A DNA stretch of 38,187 bases from Bacteroidales bacterium (GCA_030528885.1 JAUMXY010000001.1:1-38187); one strand, 5' to 3'; positions 1-9,668 are shown, numbered from the stretch's first letter. A program made the numbers and translations. Notes: generated from the sequence alone by a model not told the origin.

Positions 1-128
1 GCGATGAAGCCACCTCCATCCTTTCCTACCTGCAGAAAGCGATGAACTTCAACAACTCGACCTGCGAGGAGATGTACATCAGCGTGGAGGGCATGACGGA
101 AGACGGGAAGGTGCTGGTGAATGAGTGA
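1..128 (+). CDS. 3' end of an MG2/carboxypeptidase-like surface protein, apparently internally deleted
   Basis: The reading frame is open from the left edge and ends with TGA at 126-128; the start lies outside the window. The last 27 residues, from FNNSTCEEMY to the end, are identical to the C-terminus of the complete paralogue that follows, and the DNA is identical over 82 bp (47-128 against 4142-4223). The residues just before that, YLQKAMNF, do not match the paralogue's pre-terminal sequence. They do match its residues about 432-439 (YLQRAMGF), which lie just before its macroglobulin-like part. The simplest reading is a tandem paralogue that lost about 840 codons in frame. It may still make a short secreted protein, or be a remnant. 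That it is coding sequence is fairly sure; the deletion is inferred from a short alignment. Confidence 0.7.
   Translation, partial: DEATSILSYLQKAMNFNNSTCEEMYISVEGMTEDGKVLVNE
47..128 (+). repeat. 82-bp perfect direct repeat, copy 1 (gene end)
   Basis: Identical base for base to 4142-4223. Identity begins inside the coding region and stops exactly at the last base of the TGA stop codon: position 129 is g and position 4224 is c. The 5' border (a at 46, t at 4141) falls in the middle of a codon run, as expected for a recombination junction rather than gradual divergence. Confidence 0.9.
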
Positions 129-317
129 GCGCATTGCAATTAAATGGAGATGGAAGTATATGAAAGGAGATAAATGTAGATAGAAGAAGGTAAAAGGAGA
201 TAAAAGACGGATGTAGTGCAGGCGGTTTCAAGTATCGTCCTCTATTTCCGCCGCTGAAAGGCGGCATATCTCCCTATAATCTCCTTAGAAGGATATAACT
301 TAAAAACCATAAAAATT
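129..317. other. Intergenic, purine-rich spacer between the two paralogues
   Basis: Bases 140-215 are nearly all purines plus T on the + strand, with the short motif aaaggagataaa occurring twice (about 162-173 and 192-203). A small hairpin with a 5-bp stem (ccgcc 248-252, ggcgg 260-264) follows. The stretch just before 318 is AT-rich, as is usual upstream of Bacteroidetes starts. No gene is supported here. Confidence 0.5.
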
Positions 318-3300
318 ATGAAACATTTAAGAAGGGGGCTGAACAACCCTGAAAACAAACTCGTTTATTTCTTGGCAAGAATGAAAATAATACTGAAGAG
401 TTACATAACGGTTTTGATAGGAATGTTCGTGCTTTTCTGTTCCCCCCTCTCCTTGAAGGGGCAAACACAAGAAGTGAGGGCAAGGATGATAGACAAAGCC
501 AAGGGACAGCCAATCCCATGGGTTTATCTTTATGTGAACGGCAAGCTCAAGTGTATCAGCAATGTTGATGGTGACGTGTTGACAGAAACGGATGCTTCCG
601 ACACTCTGCTTCTGAAGGCTGTTGGCTATGTCGAGCAAAAGCTGCCTGCATGCCAGTTGCCTGCGGTTGTTGAGATGGAGCCGCTCGTTCAGAAGTTGCG
701 CGAGGTAGTCGTGATGTCAGACATTGCCGTGCTGATGAATGCCTTCAAGAAGCTGAAGCTGGAGTACAAAGAGCATGAAAAGGAAACAAACGCCTACTTT
801 AACCGCATACTGTTGAAGAGTGGAGACCAGACGGAAGTTGTGGAAAGCTATCTTTCCGCAAGGTCAGCCGTCAATATTCGGCGCTTAGGGCTTTATGCTG
901 GACAGTATTGGGGAAAGACGGAAATGGGAGACTCCGTTCAATCCAGCTTGGAGCATACCGATTTGCATAGGATGTTAGGCTTTGGACCGATGATGACCGG
1001 TGGTAGCTATATGGATGGTCTGACGCTGCCTTTCCCTAAGAGATGCTCGCCATCGCATCTCAAGCGCTTTTATGAGATAAGCAGTAAAATAATGGAGTAC
1101 GGGGGAAAGCTCGTGTACCTTATCCATCTGGACAAGAAAGAGGCTGGTCAGACGGAACTGCTGGCAGGAGATATGTATATAGACTCCGAGTCATTTCAGC
1201 TCCTCAGGTTCGACGGCAGCATGGACATGCAGCTGCTGGTCAAGAGAGGGAAGGGCAGCATCATCAAGTATGAACAAGTTCCAGGATCTTTCAAAATACA
1301 CATTAATTATAGAAATGTACATGGATATACGGAGGTTTCCGACATGTATTATGAGTTTGCAGCAGGTGAACTAAACATCAAGTCTGTCCTCCTCAACGTG
1401 GAAGACCATCAGTTCCCGCTGAAAGACCCTGTGCCCATTCGAGCCAATATCCTTGCAGCCATCAATAAGGTGCAGTCACCCTATGAACTCTTTGAAGAAC
1501 AGAACCTCATCAAGCGGACAGCTGATGAGGAAGCTGCCATTCAGCGTTTGTCAACAGGTACGGGACAATCGGACGAATCCCGTTTCCTTCCTATCAAGAA
1601 ATATCTTCAGAGGGCAATGGGTTTCAGCCGTGTTGTCCCTCAGGAGAAAGTGTACCTGCATCTTGACAACACCGGCTACTTCGAGAACGAGACGCTGTGG
1701 TTCAAGGCCTACGTCACGCGGACAGACAACGGCAAGCCCAGTGACCTGAGCAAGGTGCTCTACGTGGAGCTGCTCAACCCCAGCGGCGACGTCATCAAGA
1801 CCCGGAAGTTCCCCATTGACTCGCAGGGCATGTCCCATGGCGACATGAAACTCGACACGCTGCTGGGCTCAGGCTTCTACGAGGTGCGCGCATACACGAG
1901 GTACATGACCAACTGGGGCGTCAACGCCGTCTTCTCGCGCGTGTTCCCCGTCTTCAAGAAACCACAGCAAGAAGGCGACTACACGGACCTGGCCATCCGT
2001 ACGATGCTCTACAGGCACCGCGACCCCAACAACCGCGACCGCTCCGACTCCCTCTACCTGAACGCTATCGACGAGGGCATCAGCACCAACGACCTGATGA
2101 AGACCATCAGCGTGCGGTTCTACCCCGAGGGCGGCAGCCTCGTCAGGGGTCAGAGGTGCCGCGTGGCGATGCTCGCCGTGGACGACAACGGCAACCCCTA
2201 CTCAGGCGAGGGCTTCGTGACGAACGAGGCGGGCGACGTGCTCGCCTCCGTGCAGACCGACACGCTCGGCAGGGGGCTCTTCGAGGTGACGCCCGACGGC
2301 AGCCCGCTGACCTTCCAGATGCGCAACCTGAAGAAGAGCGACCGCAGGGCCTTCCAGAATTTCAGCCTTCCCGAGGCAAGAACCGAAGGCTGCGCCCTCC
2401 TGCTCGATGCCGTGAGCGACAGCATGAGCGTCACGCTCCAGTGCACCGACAGCCTGCGCGGCAGCCTGCTGGGCTATGCCCTCATGAGCAACGGGAACGT
2501 CTTCCGCTGCGACACGTTCAGCGCCGTTCCGCTCATGGAGATAGAGATGGACAGGAAGTCCATGCCCGAGGGCGTGAGCCAGATGACCGTCTTCGACAGC
2601 CGCGGGCGCATCTGGGCGGAGCGTCTCTTCTTCCTGTGCCCCGAGAAGCGGGCGGAGGACAGCATCCGCGTCATCGCCGGGACACAGCGTCTGAAGCCCT
2701 GCGGCAGGGTGGAGCTGGAGCTGCAGGCGCTGCCCAACGCGCACCTGTCCTTCTCCGCCATGGACGCGCAGACCATGACCAACGGGAGCAGGGGCAACAT
2801 GCAGACATGGATGCTGCTCAGCTCCGAGGTGAGGGGGTACATCCACAACGTGGACTACTACTTCGAGGCGGACGACGCGGAGCACCGCCGCTCCGCCGAC
2901 CTGCTCATGCTCACGCAGGGGTGGCGCAGGTATGACTGGGAGCTGATGACGGGCCAGAGGGACTTCGAGAAGGCGCAGCCCATCGAGGACAAGTTCTACG
3001 TGTACGGCAAGCTGAACGCGTACAGGAAGCGGAATCCCGTGGATGACGTGGAGCTGGAGGCGTTCCTCTACAACAAGGAGGGCCAGAGCCTGACGGGCGT
3101 CACCCGCACCGACTCGCTGGGCTACTACGCCTTCGAGCTTCCGTTCATGGACGGGGAGTGGGAGATGCAGATATACACGAGGAAGAAGAACAAGAGAGGC
3201 AAGGAGAAGCGGAAGACCTACTATGTGGGCATCGACCGCCAGTTCTCTCCCAGAGCGAGGTACATCACGCCGCAGGAGACCGAGATACTGCATCCGCTGG

Positions 3301-4223
3301 ATGCGAACGCCTTTGTGAAGAAGCCCTTCGAGGAGCTTCCCGATGGAGAGGAGTTTATCCCTATCACGAAAAAAGACCACGTGCTGGAAAACGTGACGGT
3401 GAAAGCGAAAAGGAGATATTTCACCAACGATGACTGGAAATACAAGAATGAAGCATGGGGACGACAGTATGCTGCTTTCCACTATGACATAGACAAGGAA
3501 CTGGACGCCATTCTTGACCTTGGTGAGGCGGAGCCGAGCATTTTCGAGTTCTTATGCAAGAAGAATGCGCTGTTCCACAACCCGGAATGTGATAATTTGC
3601 CGTGGCCGCCTGTAGATACGCTTAAAATCAAAAAGGAAGACCCAAACCATTGGTATTGGACAGGAATGATGGCGTATGACCACCGTCCCATCAAATGGAT
3701 TGTTGACAATGGAGATTCTGTAGGAATGGTGAGTTTCAATGAGGATTGGATGATTCCTATTAAGAGGATTCTTGGTAGAAATCCGTCGAGGAGGGAAGAG
3801 ACGGAAGGCGAGATGTTTTCTGCCATCACCAGTGACGCGGGGGCGACAGGAGATAATGACTTCCCTGTCTATATGAGTGACATAAAGAGCCTTTATATTG
3901 TGCCTCATAGCCTAAAAGAGATGGAGGACGGGGCTGTGAGAATCTATCTTTATACTCATAAGACTTTCCCCACCGAGAGCCAGAAGGGACTTCGCCGCAC
4001 CTACTTTCAGGGCTTCAATAAACCCTCCACGTTCAAGATGGAGGACTACAGCGTCATCCCTCCGATGGCAGACTTCCGCCGCACCATCTACTGGAACCCG
4101 AACGTGAAGACGGATGCGCAGGGCAAGGCGAAGGTGGAGTTCTTCAACAACTCGACCTGCGAGGAGATGTACATCAGCGTGGAGGGCATGACGGAAGACG
4201 GGAAGGTGCTGGTGAATGAGTGA
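318..4223 (+). CDS. Large secreted MG2 / carboxypeptidase-regulatory-like / plug-like surface protein
   Basis: The product has 1301 residues. ATG 318 follows an AT-rich stretch; a second ATG at 381 (residue 22) directly begins a clean signal peptide (MKIILKSY, hydrophobic core, cleavage near LKGQ) and may be the true start. In order I see a carboxypeptidase-regulatory-like domain (about 49-125), a beta-rich stretch, macroglobulin-like domains from about 440 (KVYLHLDNTGYF, then LWFKAYV), a second carboxypeptidase-like unit (about 910-945), a segment resembling the start of a TonB plug (LENVTVKAKRRYF, about 1021), and a closing TIYWNPNV unit typical of this Bacteroidetes family. The role is probably at the cell envelope; the substrate is unknown. 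Base composition is mosaic: the 60 bases from 1261 contain 17 G+C, those from 2221 contain 44. The last 82 bp are identical to the end of the upstream copy. Transcription probably stops at the hairpin 4300-4335. Confidence 0.85.
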   Translation: MKHLRRGLNNPENKLVYFLARMKIILKSYITVLIGMFVLFCSPLSLKGQTQEVRARMIDKAKGQPIPWVYLYVNGKLKCISNVDGDVLTETDASDTLLLKAVGYVEQKLPACQLPAVVEMEPLVQKLREVVVMSDIAVLMNAFKKLKLEYKEHEKETNAYFNRILLKSGDQTEVVESYLSARSAVNIRRLGLYAGQYWGKTEMGDSVQSSLEHTDLHRMLGFGPMMTGGSYMDGLTLPFPKRCSPSHLKRFYEISSKIMEYGGKLVYLIHLDKKEAGQTELLAGDMYIDSESFQLLRFDGSMDMQLLVKRGKGSIIKYEQVPGSFKIHINYRNVHGYTEVSDMYYEFAAGELNIKSVLLNVEDHQFPLKDPVPIRANILAAINKVQSPYELFEEQNLIKRTADEEAAIQRLSTGTGQSDESRFLPIKKYLQRAMGFSRVVPQEKVYLHLDNTGYFENETLWFKAYVTRTDNGKPSDLSKVLYVELLNPSGDVIKTRKFPIDSQGMSHGDMKLDTLLGSGFYEVRAYTRYMTNWGVNAVFSRVFPVFKKPQQEGDYTDLAIRTMLYRHRDPNNRDRSDSLYLNAIDEGISTNDLMKTISVRFYPEGGSLVRGQRCRVAMLAVDDNGNPYSGEGFVTNEAGDVLASVQTDTLGRGLFEVTPDGSPLTFQMRNLKKSDRRAFQNFSLPEARTEGCALLLDAVSDSMSVTLQCTDSLRGSLLGYALMSNGNVFRCDTFSAVPLMEIEMDRKSMPEGVSQMTVFDSRGRIWAERLFFLCPEKRAEDSIRVIAGTQRLKPCGRVELELQALPNAHLSFSAMDAQTMTNGSRGNMQTWMLLSSEVRGYIHNVDYYFEADDAEHRRSADLLMLTQGWRRYDWELMTGQRDFEKAQPIEDKFYVYGKLNAYRKRNPVDDVELEAFLYNKEGQSLTGVTRTDSLGYYAFELPFMDGEWEMQIYTRKKNKRGKEKRKTYYVGIDRQFSPRARYITPQETEILHPLDANAFVKKPFEELPDGEEFIPITKKDHVLENVTVKAKRRYFTNDDWKYKNEAWGRQYAAFHYDIDKELDAILDLGEAEPSIFEFLCKKNALFHNPECDNLPWPPVDTLKIKKEDPNHWYWTGMMAYDHRPIKWIVDNGDSVGMVSFNEDWMIPIKRILGRNPSRREETEGEMFSAITSDAGATGDNDFPVYMSDIKSLYIVPHSLKEMEDGAVRIYLYTHKTFPTESQKGLRRTYFQGFNKPSTFKMEDYSVIPPMADFRRTIYWNPNVKTDAQGKAKVEFFNNSTCEEMYISVEGMTEDGKVLVNE
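4142..4223 (+). repeat. 82-bp perfect direct repeat, copy 2 (gene end)
   Basis: Second copy of the 47-128 repeat, ending at the stop codon of the 1301-codon gene. The preceding codons differ completely between the copies. Confidence 0.9.
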
Positions 4224-4299
4224 CGGCTTCCTCTATGGGGAGAGGAACATGCAGGGTGGGAGAGTGAGGAAACGTGAGTACGAACTCGCGTTGATATAA

Positions 4300-4335
4300 A
4301 AAAGATGGCAGCACTTTTCGGTGCTGCCATCTTTT
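4300..4335. terminator. Bidirectional rho-independent terminator
   Basis: A perfect 15-bp stem (aaaagatggcagcac at 4300-4314 with its complement at 4321-4335) encloses a 6-base loop ttttcg. An A run precedes it and a T run ends it, so it can serve both the + gene ending at 4223 and the - gene ending at 4346. Confidence 0.9.
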
Positions 4336-4345
4336 GATTGCTTTT

Positions 4346-6226
4346 TTATTTGTTTTCTTCTAAAGCGGCAAGCTTCGCTTTCACTTCTTCCATGTCAGCT
4401 TTGAGCTTATCCATCTTTCGGTTGAGTTCTTCGACTAGCGCATTTCCTTGCTTGGATTTGCTGGACAGGTTGAGGAAACCAAGATTGTTTTCGTAAGTCT
4501 TGATTTCATTCTTGAGGATGTCGAGCTGGCGTGTGAGTCGGCTGCGCAGGTCGCTTCCGTTGCCGCTCTTGATGCTTTCCTTGAACTTGTCCAGACGGCG
4601 CTTGGCAGCGCTTTCGTTGGCAAAGCCATAAAGGCGGTCCATCTGTTCGCGCAGGAGCTTGTAGAGTTTATCTTTCTCTTTGAAGGGAACATGCCCGATG
4701 TTGTTCCACTCTTCTTGTGCCGCACGGAGTTTTGCGCGAAGGTCACCTTCAAATTCTTCAGGGACAATAGCGGCAAGCGCTTCGATGACGCTCTTCTTCT
4801 TCTCCATATTGGCTGCCTGCTCTGAATGCGCGTCCTGATTGGCTTCTTTCTTGGCGGCGAAAAAGGCATCGCAAGCGCCATTGAAGCGTTCCCATATCTG
4901 TTCGCTGTATTTCTTGGGAACTGTTCCGATGGCTCTCCATTGCTTTTGAAGTTCGACGAGGGCTTCAGAAGTAGCTTTCCAATCGGTGCTGTCTTTGAGT
5001 GCCTCTGCTTTCTCTGCCAGCTCCAGCTTCAGGGCATAGTTCTGGTTGAGATTATCGCGTACAGACTGGAAGTATTCGCTCTTGCGAGTGAAGAAAGCAT
5101 CGCATGCAGCGCGGAAACGCTCGAAAATCTTGGTGTTCATCTTTTGGGGAGCATATCCGATTGTCTTCCATTCTGCCTGTAAAGCAGTAATCTTATCTGA
5201 GATGCTGTTCCATTCAGCGAACGTTTTCAGCTCGTCAAGCTGGAAGCCTTCTATTGTTTCGCAAATGGTTGTCTTCTTCTGCAGGTTCTCTTCTTCCTTC
5301 TGTTTGCGTGCTTCGAAGTATTCTTGATGACGCTTGTTGATGACTGTTGAAGCATCTTTGAAGCGGGTCCATATCTGTTCACGCAGGTCGCTGGCTACAG
5401 GTCCTGTTTCGCGATAGTCTTGGTGAAGCTGCTGAAGTTTGCGGAATGCAGCGATGATGTCTGTTTCTTCGGCAAGCTTTTCCGCTTCTTCGCATAAAGC
5501 TGTTTTCTTCTCAAGATTTTTCTTGAAATCGTAAGCGCGTAGCTCGTTGCTGAGCTTGAGAGTGTCGTAGAATGATTCTACCGCCTGCTGGTAAGTCTTC
5601 CAGAGATTAGTCGCTTTCTCTGCTGGAACTTCCTTGATGTCGTTCCATTGTTGCTGCAGTTCCTTGAAGTCGTTGTAAGCACGATTAATCTCATCAGGAT
5701 TCTCGGTGAGCGTCTTTATCTTTTCTATGATGTCAAGCTTCTTCTGGAAGTTTTCCTCGCGTTCTTGTTCAAGAGCCGCTGCTTGTGCTGCACGTTTCTC
5801 GCGGATGATGGTCATCTGCGCTTTGAAGTCAGCTTCTTCAAGGTTGGGGGCAGGAATGTACTCTTCGGCTGCGCCTCCGTCCTCGATGAATTTCTTGTAA
5901 GCTGCATCGGATTCTTGATGGTGGATGCGGTAGAAGTTGCTTTTGAGAATGTCGAGTTCTTGGCGAGTGACCTCTTCGTCACCTGCTGCAAGCTCTTTGA
6001 GTCGGTTTACGACATCAGCTTTCGTTTCATAGGTGGCGATAGAAGTTGCAGAGGTGTCTGCCTGAGGCTCTTCGGCAGCTTCTGTTGACGCAGTCTCCTC
6101 AGTTGGAGCTGTTTCTTCAGTTGCGGTAGCTGTTGGCTCAGTTGCAGCAACAGTCTCCTCAACAACAGCTGGTTCTGCTGCTGGGTTTACAGCAGGTTCC
6201 TCAGTGGGGTTCAGAATTTCAGTCAT
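4346..6226 (-). CDS. DUF349 repeat protein
   Basis: The product has 626 residues, with no signal peptide or membrane segment. Residues 1-65 are a low-complexity Thr/Glu/Pro/Ala leader. From about 130 on there are some five successive 70-80-residue helical units of the DUF349 type, each centred on a motif like LQxxWKxIGxVP followed by IWxRFxxACDAFF (clear near WKTIGYAPQK and WRAIGTVPKK). The C-terminus is a predicted coiled coil rich in Lys and Glu. DUF349 proteins are common in Bacteroidetes, and I know of no settled function for them. It is the last gene of the lptB-rsfS-ftsH-cdsA run, 68 bases after cdsA, and ends 11 bases before the terminator. Family assignment is secure; function is open. 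Confidence 0.9.
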   Translation of the reverse strand: MTEILNPTEEPAVNPAAEPAVVEETVAATEPTATATEETAPTEETASTEAAEEPQADTSATSIATYETKADVVNRLKELAAGDEEVTRQELDILKSNFYRIHHQESDAAYKKFIEDGGAAEEYIPAPNLEEADFKAQMTIIREKRAAQAAALEQEREENFQKKLDIIEKIKTLTENPDEINRAYNDFKELQQQWNDIKEVPAEKATNLWKTYQQAVESFYDTLKLSNELRAYDFKKNLEKKTALCEEAEKLAEETDIIAAFRKLQQLHQDYRETGPVASDLREQIWTRFKDASTVINKRHQEYFEARKQKEEENLQKKTTICETIEGFQLDELKTFAEWNSISDKITALQAEWKTIGYAPQKMNTKIFERFRAACDAFFTRKSEYFQSVRDNLNQNYALKLELAEKAEALKDSTDWKATSEALVELQKQWRAIGTVPKKYSEQIWERFNGACDAFFAAKKEANQDAHSEQAANMEKKKSVIEALAAIVPEEFEGDLRAKLRAAQEEWNNIGHVPFKEKDKLYKLLREQMDRLYGFANESAAKRRLDKFKESIKSGNGSDLRSRLTRQLDILKNEIKTYENNLGFLNLSSKSKQGNALVEELNRKMDKLKADMEEVKAKLAALEENK

Positions 6227-6294
6227 AGTCTTTTAATTAATTATTAGTTTCTACTATTGAACAAATGGCTGGCTTTTGTGAAGCTCAGCAATGT

Positions 6295-7155
6295 TCATAG
6301 AAATGAATGAAGCATAATCGTATAGATGTACACAACAGCTGCGGGGATGGCGAGCAGCGAGCTGTCGAAGCGGTCAAGCATTCCTCCATGTCCAGGAAGG
6401 ATGTTTCCTGAATCTTTGATGCCAACCTTCCGTTTGAAAAGCGACTCTACCAAGTCCCCCCAAGTGCCCATGATGACAACAAGCACTGCCAGCCCTGCCC
6501 AACACAGATGGCTGGTTGTAGGGGTGAACGAATCTGCAAACGGAATAAAATATGCGATGATTTGTGATGCTGCAATTGCTGTAATGCCGCCACCGATGCT
6601 GCCCTCCCACGACTTCTTAGGAGATATGCGTGGAAAGAGACGGTGCTTCCCCAACCAGGTGCCGAACAGATAGGCTCCTGTGTCGCTTGCCCAAAGGAAG
6701 ATGAAAAGTGAAAGGGCATACCAACTGTAGTAAGCTACGCCGGTTGGCGTGCTGATGAAACACAGCGTGTTGAATGATGCAAATGGCAGTGCGATATACA
6801 ACTGAGCCATGAAGGTCATAGCCCACGTCTGTATTGTGTTGGGACGATCCAGATAAAGTTCTGCAACCAAGAGGTAGATGATGGATATGAGATAAGGAAT
6901 GAATACCTCAGAGCCCATCACGTTTGCATTGAACGCCCATACCGCAACAAATAGATATGCCGCAGCAAATGTGGTGATGAACCGATTGACATTCACGCCC
7001 ATGTGCTTGTTGGCGATTGTCGTAAACTCCCAGACGGTCAGTGCTGTGATTGTTGTGAATAGCACGAGGAGTGTGTATGGGTTCAGCGTGATTCCGGCGA
7101 TAAGAACGCCTACGAAAATGACGCCTGTGATAGCTCTTGTAATCAGGTTTTTCAC
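6295..7155 (-). CDS. cdsA: Phosphatidate cytidylyltransferase (CDP-diacylglycerol synthase)
   Basis: The product has 286 residues. The enzyme makes CDP-diacylglycerol from phosphatidic acid and CTP in the inner membrane, the branch point to all phospholipids. The protein is mostly hydrophobic helices (about eight). Near the C-terminus it carries the family signature: SLFKRKVGIKDSGNILPGHG, then a GML-D-R stretch with the conserved KD and HGG-x-DR residues. Length is normal for the family. The start ATG lies 8 bases after the ftsH stop, so the two are surely cotranscribed; the ftsH-cdsA pairing recurs in Bacteroidetes. Confidence 0.95.
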   Translation of the reverse strand: MKNLITRAITGVIFVGVLIAGITLNPYTLLVLFTTITALTVWEFTTIANKHMGVNVNRFITTFAAAYLFVAVWAFNANVMGSEVFIPYLISIIYLLVAELYLDRPNTIQTWAMTFMAQLYIALPFASFNTLCFISTPTGVAYYSWYALSLFIFLWASDTGAYLFGTWLGKHRLFPRISPKKSWEGSIGGGITAIAASQIIAYFIPFADSFTPTTSHLCWAGLAVLVVIMGTWGDLVESLFKRKVGIKDSGNILPGHGGMLDRFDSSLLAIPAAVVYIYTIMLHSFL

Positions 7156-7163
7156 GCTATATG

Positions 7164-9284
7164 TTAATTTGTTTGGGGTTCGTTTCCTGAATTGTTCTCT
7201 TGCTGCTCTTCAGAGGGTTTGTCCGCCTCTTCCGTCGCTTCTTTTGTCTGTTCGGCTTTTTCCAAGACTGCCTGTACAATCTTCTGGCGGATGATTTCTT
7301 CGTTCTCCTTGTTGTGGTCAGTCACGTTCGCGGGTTCTCCGTTCTCAGCGTTATCGTTGCTGGCGAGAATTTCGTCTGTTCGTGATGTCCAAGGGCGCTT
7401 GCCGAAAATGGCTTCCAAATCTTCTGCGAAGATGACCTCTCGTTCTATCAGAACTTGAGTCAGCTTTTCGTGTCCTTCCTTGTGCTCGATGAGCACCTTC
7501 TTGGCACGCTCGTATTCCTGGGCAATCAGGGCACGTACTTCTTCATCGATTGTTTCTGCTGTCTTGTCGCTATAGGGCTTTCCAAACTGGTATTCCTGAT
7601 TGTCATAATAGCAGATGTTGGGGAGCTTTTCCCCCATGCCAGCATAAGCAATCATGCCGTAAGCGCGTTTGGTCACCTTCTCCAAGTCGTTCATGGCTCC
7701 AGTGGAGATGCGGCCTGTGCAGATTTCTTCGGCAGCTCGTCCGCCAAGCGTTGCGCAGATTTCGTCGAGGATTTCCTCCTTTGTTGAAATCTGTCGCTCT
7801 TCAGGCATGTACCATGCTGCGCCGAGCGCTTGTCCGCGTGGTACAATGGTGACTTTGACGAGCGGGTTTGCATATTCGAGGAACCATGATATTGTGGCAT
7901 GCCCTGCTTCGTGGAGCGCAATGGTTCTCTTCTCGTTGGCTGTGAGCAGCTTGGTCTTTTTCTCCAGACCTCCGATGATGCGGTCAACGGCATCAAGGAA
8001 GCACTGCTTGTCCACCCAATTCTTGTTGTTGCGAGCAGCAATGAGCGCTGCCTCGTTGCAGACATTGGCGATGTCTGCTCCTGAGAAACCTGGCGTTTGC
8101 CTTGCCAGCTGCGCCACGTCTACTGTCTCGTCTATCTTGAGTGGTCTCAGGTGAACCATGAAGATTTCCTTTCTTTCGTTCAAGTCGGGCAAGTCAACAT
8201 GTATTTGTCTGTCAAAGCGTCCGGCGCGCAAGAGCGCCTTGTCCAAGATGTCGGCACGGTTTGTTGCAGCCATGAGGATGATACCGCTGTTAGTGCCGAA
8301 TCCATCCATTTCGGTCAGCAACTGATTGAGTGTGCTTTCTCGTTCGTCGTTTCCGCCCATGGCAGCAGATTTGCTGCGCGCACGTCCGATGGCGTCAATT
8401 TCATCAATGAAGATGATGCATGGCGCTTTAGCCTTAGCTTGCTGGAAGAGGTCGCGTACGCGGCTGGCTCCCACGCCGACGAACATTTCTACAAACTCTG
8501 AACCTGAGAGTGAGAAGAAGGGGACCCCTGCTTCTCCAGCCACTGCTTTCGCCAGCAAGGTCTTTCCTGTTCCCGGAGGGCCTACCAGCAATGCTCCTTT
8601 TGGGATTTTACCTCCTAGGTTAGTATACTTTTCAGGCTTTTTCAAGAAGTCGACAATTTCTTGTACTTCCATCTTTGCGCCCGATTGACCGGCAACGTCT
8701 TTGAATGTGATTTTGGGTGCATTCTTGTCGTCTTTGTCGATGAGCTGGGCTTTCGACTTTCCTACAGAGAAAATGCCTCCGCCGCCCATGATGCCTCCGC
8801 CGCTTCCCATGCCTCGCATGATGAACAGCCAGATAAGTATAATAATGATGATGGGCGCAAAGTTCCAGAACAAGTTGCTGATGAAGTCGTTGTCGCGTTC
8901 ATAGCTGACCTTTCCTGTGAAATTGCCCTCCTTGCTCTGTTCGTCAAGGTAGGTCTCCAGGTTGTCGATTGACCCGAATTCAACGTTGATGAGTGCGGGC
9001 TTCTTGTCTTTGGTTGTTGTACCGAAGACTTGCTTGCTGTACTTGGAGTCGATGGCTAGAGCGAGCGTGTTCTTGTCTTTGTTGACAGTGATTTCGGATA
9101 CATACCCTTTTGCCACGAACTCCTTGAATGCCGTATAGTCAACAGTTCGTGATGCCGATGTGTCATGCCGCGTGAAAATGGCAAATGTCAATCCTGCTAT
9201 CAGCAAGATGTATAGCCACGAGAAGTTGAAGCGCGGCTTCTGCATCTTGTCGTTGTTCTTGTTGTTATTGCTGTTGTTGTTCAT
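7164..9284 (-). CDS. ftsH: ATP-dependent zinc metalloprotease FtsH
   Basis: The product has 706 residues. It is a membrane-anchored AAA+ protease that extracts and degrades damaged or regulated membrane proteins as a hexamer. An Asn-rich N-terminus is followed by a transmembrane helix (about 22-37), a periplasmic domain, and a second helix (about 140-158) with a Gly-rich linker. The AAA module follows with Walker A GPPGTGKT (235-242), Walker [12 protein letters not shown], and the second region of homology ending in RAGRFDRQ. The peptidase site is HEAGH (458-462). The C-terminal tail is long, acidic and Gln/Glu-rich. The start is 7 bases after the rsfS stop. Confidence 0.97.
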   Translation of the reverse strand: MNNNSNNNKNNDKMQKPRFNFSWLYILLIAGLTFAIFTRHDTSASRTVDYTAFKEFVAKGYVSEITVNKDKNTLALAIDSKYSKQVFGTTTKDKKPALINVEFGSIDNLETYLDEQSKEGNFTGKVSYERDNDFISNLFWNFAPIIIIILIWLFIMRGMGSGGGIMGGGGIFSVGKSKAQLIDKDDKNAPKITFKDVAGQSGAKMEVQEIVDFLKKPEKYTNLGGKIPKGALLVGPPGTGKTLLAKAVAGEAGVPFFSLSGSEFVEMFVGVGASRVRDLFQQAKAKAPCIIFIDEIDAIGRARSKSAAMGGNDERESTLNQLLTEMDGFGTNSGIILMAATNRADILDKALLRAGRFDRQIHVDLPDLNERKEIFMVHLRPLKIDETVDVAQLARQTPGFSGADIANVCNEAALIAARNNKNWVDKQCFLDAVDRIIGGLEKKTKLLTANEKRTIALHEAGHATISWFLEYANPLVKVTIVPRGQALGAAWYMPEERQISTKEEILDEICATLGGRAAEEICTGRISTGAMNDLEKVTKRAYGMIAYAGMGEKLPNICYYDNQEYQFGKPYSDKTAETIDEEVRALIAQEYERAKKVLIEHKEGHEKLTQVLIEREVIFAEDLEAIFGKRPWTSRTDEILASNDNAENGEPANVTDHNKENEEIIRQKIVQAVLEKAEQTKEATEEADKPSEEQQENNSGNEPQTN

Positions 9285-9291
9285 GTTAGAA

Positions 9292-9651
9292 TTAGTCGAT
9301 GTTTGGAATGTCCGTTATTTCAGCATCTTCCCACAGGTTGTCGATGTCGTAAAATTCGCGTGCGTCTGGTACGAAGATGTGGGTAACGACGTCGGTGTAG
9401 TCAACAGCAACCCACAGGTTGTTGCGTGTTCCGTCCACAGCTGAAGGGCGCGCGTTGGCGTTCTTGCGTGCAAATTCGCGTACGGACTCTGTGATGGCTG
9501 CCACTTGGCTTGGTGAGTTGCCTTCTCCGATGACGAGATATTTTGTTATTGTGTCGTCAATGTTCTCGAGGTTGACGATGCGTATGTTCTTTCCCTTCTT
9601 TTCCTGAATGCCTGCCACACAGGCCTGTACTAACTGCTGAGTTTCTGTCAT
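9292..9651 (-). CDS. rsfS: Ribosome silencing factor RsfS (Iojap family)
   Basis: The product has 119 residues, the normal length. RsfS binds ribosomal protein uL14 and prevents subunit joining, lowering translation in starvation. The family core is visible: a YLVIGEGNSPSQVAAI stretch, then an alpha-beta segment reading NNLWVAVDYTDVVTHIF and ending FYDIDNLW, close to the typical Iojap ending. It sits between lptB (17 bases) and ftsH (7 bases) in the same direction. Confidence 0.95.
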   Translation of the reverse strand: MTETQQLVQACVAGIQEKKGKNIRIVNLENIDDTITKYLVIGEGNSPSQVAAITESVREFARKNANARPSAVDGTRNNLWVAVDYTDVVTHIFVPDAREFYDIDNLWEDAEITDIPNID

Positions 9652-9668
9652 TTGTTAATGTGTATAGA

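Noticed and set aside
2156-2935. 259-codon open frame on the + strand in another frame
   Set aside because: Same GC-driven absence of stops; the product is mostly Arg, Gly and Ala, with no domain.
2202-3482. 426-codon open frame on the - strand
   Set aside because: It lies antisense to the GC-rich core of the 1301-codon gene, where stop codons are rare in all frames. Its translation is rich in Leu, Arg, Val and His without any family motif.
1-4223. Insertion sequence or transposon explaining the duplicated 82 bp
   Set aside because: The repeat is coding sequence of homologous genes; no transposase or terminal inverted repeats are present.
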